A stretch of DNA of 64,000 nt from Phallus indusiatus (lineage: Eukaryota > Basidiomycota > Agaricomycetes > Phallales > Phallaceae), in assembly GCA_027605045.1 (NCBI GenBank), contig JAQFWX010000003.1, forward strand, positions 2,480,001 through 2,544,000, read 5' to 3'. Positions 58,150 to 64,000 of this stretch are shown one piece after another (position 1 is the stretch's first letter; every line of letters starts with the position of its first letter). The translations under genes were made by a program, and so were the position numbers. The notes under the pieces are model-generated. The model saw only the letters and a program-made list of their open reading frames with translations, was not told the origin of the DNA and did no database searches.

Positions 58150-59951
58150 ATGTTCTCAGTATCCTCCCTAGCAGTTTTTGCAACTGTAACACTCTCGCAA
58201 CTTGCCAAAGTCGCGGCCCATGGTGGTGTCTTGGCGTACTCCAATGCCGGAAACTGGTATCGTAAGAATTATTTCCGATATATTTCAGAAGATAACATTC
58301 TTAATACCCTCTTTTCAGAGGGATGGGCTCCTTACAACACACCGGTCGGTCAAACCACAATTGAAAGACCCTGGTCTACATAGTAAGAATTTCTCAACTT
58401 TCTTCTTTATCTTTCAAAACGGGAGAATCCCAACGCTCGTTTAGCAACCCCATCACAGACGCCACAGACGCCCAGTTAGGCTGCAATGATAATGGTACTG
58501 CCGGCGCTCTGCAGCTTACCGCTACCGTCGAAGCTGGTTCGTCTATTACAGCTTACTGGAATCAAGGTAAACACTGTCTTATTTTAAGGAAAATAAAAGT
58601 TGAACTTCGTGATTAGTCTGGCCTCATGCCTACGGACCTATGGTGGGTTATCTTCCCGAATCAATGTTTGTTGTCTGAACGATGATTGTAGCTTGTTTAC
58701 TTGGCTCAATGTCCGGGTGACTCTTGCACGCCTGTCAGCTCAAACGATTTGCAATGGGTAAATATCCAAAGTATCAATTCTTAAAGTATGTGATACTGAC
58801 TTTACGTTTTGAATTTAGTTCAAGATCGGTTAGTGAAACAACTTCCTGGCATGAATTCCAGCATTGATAACTTGGACAGACCAGTGTGGTTTAATTAACG
58901 GAACAGTTTACGATGGAGTCTGGGGTGCGTATATTTTCTTACGTAGCTTTACTTTAGCATGAATACCGAGAACGTCACAGGTGACGGTGTGATGATTGTT
59001 CAAAACAGTTCGTGGACTACAGTTATCCCCAAGGAGGTCCCTACCGGAAATTACTTGATCCGTTTCGAGACCATTGCACTTCACTCTCTCCCAGCAGTAA
59101 GTGTTTAAGTCCGTCTGTGCATATGCTTGAATTCTAACCTTCTTTGTAGCAGTAAGTTGTTATAATATTAATGACGATTTCATTTATGACACCGGAAATG
59201 ACGAATTTAGATTCTATCCCGGTAGGTTTTCAGTCGATTAGAGTGATTACCAGATGTCTCTAAACCGTATTTCTCTCACAGAATGTGCTCAGATCTCGGT
59301 AAAGATCATTTATTAGCGTCCTTTCAAAGAAATCTTTACTAATCAACATTAGATCACTAACGGAGGAAGTCTCGCCCCTTCATCCTCTGAACTTGTAAGT
59401 GCGAGATATTGATACTCTAGATGACAACTCACATTATGTTTTCCACGATAGGTGTCGTTCCCCGGTGCTTACAGCAACACTGACCCCGGTCTCACTGTCG
59501 ATATCTACGGCACAGCTGCTGAGACTATGACCACCTACCCCATCCCAGGTCCCGCGTTATACAGCGGCGCCACCCCTCTCTGTCCCGCTTCAGGATGGTC
59601 TTCAAGCCCAGTTTCTTCCGCTCCAGCTTCCTCGGCCCCAGCTTCCACCGCAAGCTCTCCAACCTCTTCCCATGCTCCAGTCTCCACCCAACCATCACAA
59701 CCATCACAAACCCCGACAGGAGGCACTGCTGCTGAATACGGCCAATGTGGTGGAGAAGGTATTTTGTTTTTACTTAGATGACACATTTCCGACATATATG
59801 AACTGTTACAATTCAGGATGGACTGGACCCACCGTCTGCGCTTCTCCCTACACTTGCACTTATACCAATGCCTACGTAAGTTCATGATTGAAACTATATC
59901 ACTAGAATTGCCATGTCCTCACCCTTTATATAGTACAGTCAATGTCTCTGA
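58150..59951 (+). CDS. AA9 lytic polysaccharide monooxygenase with C-terminal CBM1
   Basis: Secreted copper enzyme that cleaves cellulose oxidatively. Signal peptide MFSVSSLAVFATVTLSQLAK plus VAA, cut before His24, which would be the N-terminal Cu-binding His of HGGVLAYSNAGNWY. Exons then give GWAPYNTPVGQTTIERPWST, NPITDATDAQLGCNDNGTAG, AGSSITAYWNQ, VWPHAYGPM (second His of the brace), LVYLAQCPGDSCTPVSS, WTDQCGLINGTVYDGVWGDG, VPTGNYLIRFETIALHSLPA, QFYPECAQIS (axial Tyr) and SFPGAYSNTDPGLTVDIYG. A Ser/Pro/Ala-rich linker follows, then CBM1: [32 protein letters not shown], TGA at 59949-59951. More than ten exons; two neighbouring ones are tiny (2 nt at 59150-59151 and 11 nt at 59211-59221). Every conserved element is present, so the enzyme should be active. 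Lignocellulose-degrading lifestyle is implied. Confidence 0.92.
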
Positions 59952-60377
59952 AATGGCAACACCGGAAACCACCAGATTAAAACGGATACCTGAGGGTATG
60001 GAGTCTATGGATGTAAATATATTTTTAAGGCTCAGCTTCCGTGCTTGTTTTTTTTTTTTCCTTTTTTGTGATTTGATAGTGTGTGCGAATTTAGTTTGAC
60101 AGTCTTATGAGCTTATTTCTCAATATTCTCAATTCAATTTAAATATCAATTACCGACCCTGGCAAATCTCCGCTGCCAACGGCGCGCTTGATGTGAGCGC
60201 TCGAATCTGTAACTGAATCATGTTGGAACTTGATCATGGGAAGTTTGGAATCTGGGCAATACATTCCAATTTCGCAGCTAAAACGAATTTAAGTTCTTCA
60301 CGTGTGCCGCCAACGAGCCTAACTCTTGATCCTGATTTCTCTCATCGCCACCACCAGGTGCCACCTTGAGGAGCACA
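59952..60377. other. Intergenic between AA9 gene and kinase 3
   Basis: 426 bp, same orientation on both sides. Includes a T-rich run near 60050 (probably AA9 3' UTR) and then the kinase 3 promoter. No gene seen. Confidence 0.6.
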
Positions 60378-63084
60378 ATGGGAGAATTATCCACAGAGAA
60401 TATATTCTCCAGGCTCAAGTGTCATAAAGAGCTAGCTTTGTCAAATTTCGATATTCAGGAGGTGCGTCCCTCACACTTGCTTTATATTGTTAGAACCGAA
60501 AGAGGCAACTAATCTAAATAGGCTTTTGTCCTACTTCGACAATGTTACTATATCAATTCAGCGTCATTTCACTATTCTTCCAAAGACAATCTCGACATCA
60601 TTACATTCTTTCGTACTTATAACGACCCATTGGACCCGAATGGGTCGGCCGAGATTGTACAAGCAGCTAAAGAACTTATTCAGCTGATAAATGGTGCTTC
60701 GAAACCTACAAAAGGAAGACTCAACTCTCCCTCGACTCCGTCTTTGCCTTCTACCCCACTTCCGGCAGCGAGCCCGACTTCGCCCCAGTCTCCATTCACA
60801 CTTAGGTTGCCTTCTTTGCCCCCAACTCCAAAATCGGGCGGAAAAAAGCTTCCTTCTTTAACCTCGACACCGCCCACAAAAAACCCTCCCTCTTTGCCCC
60901 CAACCCCAAAATCGGGCGGAAAAAAGCTTCCTTCTTTTACCTCGACCTCACCCACAAAAAAACCTCCCTCTTTGCCCCCAACTCCAAAATCGGGCGGAGA
61001 AAAGCTTCTTTCTCTGTCCCCAACCTCAAAATCGGGCAGAAAAAGGCTTCCTTCTTTAACCTCGACCCCGCCCACACAAAAACCTCCCTCTTTGCTTACG
61101 AGTACGAGCTCGCAAGCAAGAAAGCTTCCTTCTTCGTCCCCGACCTCGAGTCCGCGAACAAAACACATACCTCTTTTAATATTCCCAGATCAATATGAAT
61201 CCTCCCTTCCAAGTGCCTCTTCCGGTATGCACAACCCATCCCAGCCCGTCGTTCCTGGAAAAAATCTAAAGAGCGGAGGACACAAGTATGAGTCCGATAT
61301 CCTTACTATAAATTTACCTCTCCTAATAATAGCAACATCCATAATTAGGGATGGTCAAGTTTCCGTCACTCCTCGTCCTGTTACTACTGAGCTCACAGTT
61401 GGAGAAGAGATTGAGAAAAAAATCCAGCTTTTCATCAGACCATCAAAATTAAAAGATCACGATGAATCTCTGTTACGGGAAATTGCTGAAGCGACATTTA
61501 ATAAGTAAGATTAACTTGAAAAAAGTCAATGGTCCAATTAGCGTCACATTTGATATGTTCACTCAGGGCTGCCTTACCAGCTATGATTAATTTATGTTCA
61601 GAATACATTTCTGAGGGTAACATGCTAAGCGATGAGCTTATTATCAAGGTAGGAGATTATCAAAAATTTCTCGCACGAAAGCATGTAACTCCCTGGACTT
61701 CTACAGGTTTTGACCATTATGGAATACTGCCTTGAAAATGGATCCTCGGAATATTTTTCGATGCTGAAAGATCAACAAGGCTTAATCGAACAACTTAAAG
61801 ATATGCTTAGCTTGCGTCCCCGCTTAGGAGCCAAAGCCAGAAACATCCTCGAGTTATTGGGGCAGATCGTCGAAAAGCAGGATCTCATTCAAGGTTCAAT
61901 ACCAGTACTGGTAGAATTACCATTACCGACGCAAGCTGGTTTCTCGGACGAATTCTCTGCTTTTATTTCCAAACTCAAACTCAACGATCTCACACAATCT
62001 GTAAAGCATCAGTCTAAGTATGCCATCGGTCGTGGTGGCTATGCAAATGTTTATTTAGCAACACTCGTTATCAGTGATACTAGGTCAGAAAACGTACGTG
62101 TTTGATTTCATGCTATAACATACTGTTCCGATGTATATATAAATAAGGTTGCTAAGAAGGTGCTGCTGAATACGTTCAGAGAAGATAAAGATCGTCATAG
62201 ACACTTTGTGGTATATTTTTTTTTTCGATTGATCTGACATGTAATAATACTCATACAGCGTCTTGCGAGAGAGATGAACGCATGGACTGGTTTGAGACAT
62301 CCAAATATTGGCGTGCTTCGTGGATTTACAAAAGAGGACAACGATACCATAGGGCTGATATCTCCGTATTATATAAACGGCGACATTGTGAAGCACATAA
62401 AGAATAATATATCGAGTGGAAAGGAGTTCCTTGAAATCGTGAGCACCCAATATTTACTCTTACTGGTTTATAACTAGTAATTTCAGATGAGAGGAATAGC
62501 ACTCGGTGTAGAGTACCTTCACACCACGCGTATCATCCACGGTGACATTAAAGGGGTTCGGTTAGTTTCTCAGATTTTGTGCCGGAAGTCTCACTTTTTT
62601 TGAACAGACGAATATTGTGATGGGTGATGACAATCAACCAAAATTAATAGACTTCGGCATTTCACGCATTGTTGATGTTCCAGGTTTCACAACCACTAGC
62701 AATGCTACTTCCTGGGCCTGGGCCGCGCCTGAATTACTTCGAAAGGATGGTAGTTATGTGCCCAAGACAAAGGAAAGTGACATATATGCACTAGCCAGTA
62801 CATTTGTAGAGGTGAGCTCTCCAACCGTAGCATTATCCCAAGGAGTGTTATGTATCAACTAATGCTAGATGATGACCGGGGATCGACCCCTGGATGACAA
62901 AATTCCTGTCCTTGCTCTTTCTGACGGAAAAACCCCTGAGAGACCAATTTCCTTCAAACATAAATTCTACCCCGGAGACCGGTTATGGAAACTCCAAAGG
63001 TCATGTTGGGGTAGCGCGGAGAGTCGACCCAAAGCAAGTGAAGTGGCTAAGTTTCTGATCAAACTCAGCAACATCACCGACTGA
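60378..63084 (+). CDS. TKL-type protein kinase with Pro/Ser-rich repeat region (kinase 3)
   Basis: The start is an ATG at 60378 (MGELSTENIFSRLKCHKELA); exon 1 ends IQE, and an intron to 60520 brings in AFVLLRQCYYINSASFHYSS, keeping frame with DPNGSAEIVQAAKELIQLIN. Residues about 95-230 are low complexity with 26-residue repeats (PPTPKSGGKKLPSLTSTP). Next comes a helical region (SRPSKLKDHDESLLREIAEA, LKDQQGLIEQLKDMLSLRPR). The kinase domain has Gly loop AIGRGGYANVYLATL, VAKKVLLNTF (Val of VAVK replaced by Lys, ATP Lys kept), HIIHGDIKG-type loop RIIHGDIKG / TNIVMGDDNQPKLIDFGISR (DFG), WAAPELLRKDG (APE), and RSCWGSAESRPKASEVAKFL. It ends KLSNITD with TGA at 63084. Complete, likely active, role unknown. 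The repeat region would vary in length between strains. Confidence 0.86.
60824..61110. repeat. Coding minisatellite, 78-bp period, about 3.5 units
   Basis: The stretch aactccaaaatcgggcgg recurs at 60824, 60902 and 60980 (78 bp apart), with a shorter degenerate unit from about 61022. The period is a multiple of 3 and encodes 26 residues of the Pro/Ser/Lys-rich region of kinase 3, so gain or loss of a unit keeps the frame. Confidence 0.88.
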
Positions 63085-64000
63085 GGTTTTTGATTGAGCA
63101 TTGTGATTTATGTATTACCTGGGAAAATGTAAATATGTTTAAACATTGGCTCAATGTAAACTAGTAGTCGCTTTTAAAAAGCCACCAATCACCATAACTG
63201 ACGGTAGAACTAAATCTGGGCTCGCGAGGATCTGCAGGCACAATGCCTCATTCATCGGCCAGCTTGTGATGGCCCAATCACCTTCTTCCGTCATTCAAGA
63301 CTAGAAAAAATCCCTCTCTTGTGCTTTTGGTATAAGTGACTATCTCTGTCACTATCACATTCAGTAACTCTGTCGTACCAACTATAGCAATGATACTGCC
63401 GAAAAATTCACTGGATATAATTTCCTCAAAGTGAGCTACATCATGTATACCACGTGGCATTGGGCAAGTATCGATATCGCGGTTACTCCGAGTCGTCGTT
63501 ATATGTCCCCTGCTTCATCTCACAAGTCAACCTGGAAAAAATTTCGCAAATCAAATGATTTACTTTTCAGTTTTCCTTTTTTTCAATGAAGATCCTGTAT
63601 CATACGGTTATGATGAATACCGATCAACTGCAAATCAGTCGTGGGAAACATTCTCTTTGTTGTTTGTTGGAGCGCGTAATCCCGTCACGAGGTCACGAGA
63701 TCTTGATTATCCTTTGTTTTTTTGATTAGTGCTTCCAGCGTGGCTGCCATATTTGTTATAAGTCTTCCTTTTATACATGATAACCGGGTCAGTTCGGTCA
63801 TAATTCCCATCGAGTCATTTATTTCTTAATGGGCAATGGGACTTCTGAAACCTGTGCTGTTGTTCACGTATCATGCCGTTCCGTGAAATATGTACCTTTG
63901 GGCAATGGGGAAAATGTGCTAACTCAAAAGCTGTTGCTCCTTCCTTCCTTCCTCGACTCTCATCACTCTCATTAAAAGTGGATGCAAGACTTTGAACGAG
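63085..64000. other. Right-edge region, possible minus-strand gene start
   Basis: A minus-strand frame at 63278-63460 reads HFEEIISSEFFGSIIAIVGT, TELLNVIVTEIVTYTKSTRE, and an overlapping frame just below continues MNEALCLQILASPDLVLPS. A TATA-like tataaaa near 63770 lies upstream of an ATG at about 63750 (MAATLEALIKKTKDNQDL). I cannot join these into a consistent model, so this is only a hint of a gene. Confidence 0.3.

Noticed and set aside
58930..58985. Apparent GC-AG intron in the AA9 gene (ggggtgcgta)
   Set aside because: Shifting the border by two bases gives an ordinary GT donor and keeps WGDG in frame.
63278..63460. Minus-strand 60-codon frame at the right edge
   Set aside because: Protein-like text but no consistent exon joins; reported only as a low-confidence hint within the edge region.
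1..64000. CRISPR arrays, tRNA and rRNA genes, bacterial operons
   Set aside because: No regularly spaced repeats, no B-box-like tRNA signature with a fold and no rRNA-like segment were seen; intron-rich single genes show a eukaryotic nuclear origin.

Overview
The window is nuclear DNA of a filamentous basidiomycete, most likely an Agaricomycete. Genes are split by many short GT-AG introns of about 50-80 bp. It encodes a cellulose-active AA9 oxygenase with a CBM1 tail, TKL-type kinases with HGD(I/L)K catalytic loops of the kind expanded in mushrooms, and a TOR kinase. Base composition is mildly AT-rich and intergenic space is large. There are no operons, CRISPR arrays or recognisable tRNA/rRNA genes. 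I do not name a genus.

Left part (1-16.5 kb, all minus strand): a methyltransferase gene cut by the window edge, with a 162-bp MITE in its promoter; two tandem HSL-type alpha/beta-hydrolases; a complete TOR (FRAP) PI3K-like kinase gene of about 8.7 kb; and a Ser/Asp/Glu-rich hypothetical protein. The TOR gene keeps HEAT, FAT, FRB, kinase and FATC parts, but its FRB surface differs at most rapamycin-contact positions I can recall.

Centre (16.5-38.2 kb): a third hydrolase; three tandem copies (one broken) of a ~145-residue unknown protein with a conserved 7-nt micro-exon and a conserved upstream block; a CNT-type nucleoside transporter with a long purine-rich downstream flank; then about 7.3 kb in which I find no gene.

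Repeat-built island (38.2-50.8 kb): a fourth and a fifth hydrolase flank an amplified region. Its founding unit appears to be a divergent pair: X (161 aa, minus, intact only at 40251-40736) and Y (311 aa, plus, one intron, intact only at 41549-42549). Four further X copies and one further Y copy are broken by nonsense changes, indels and insertions. One block, from the hydrolase last exon through X, is present again in inverted orientation at 47.8-48.85 kb, which explains a 70-bp hydrolase relic there. Neither X nor Y resembles a family I recognise, so this pair is the best candidate for something undescribed.

Right part (50.8-64 kb): two TKL kinases on minus, an intronless hypothetical gene, the AA9-CBM1 oxygenase, and a third TKL kinase with a Pro/Ser-rich repeat region. 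The two themes of the window are local gene amplification (hydrolases, small proteins, X/Y, kinases) and decay. Exon models were read by eye from frame, splice sites and paralogue comparison; no alignment or database search was run.
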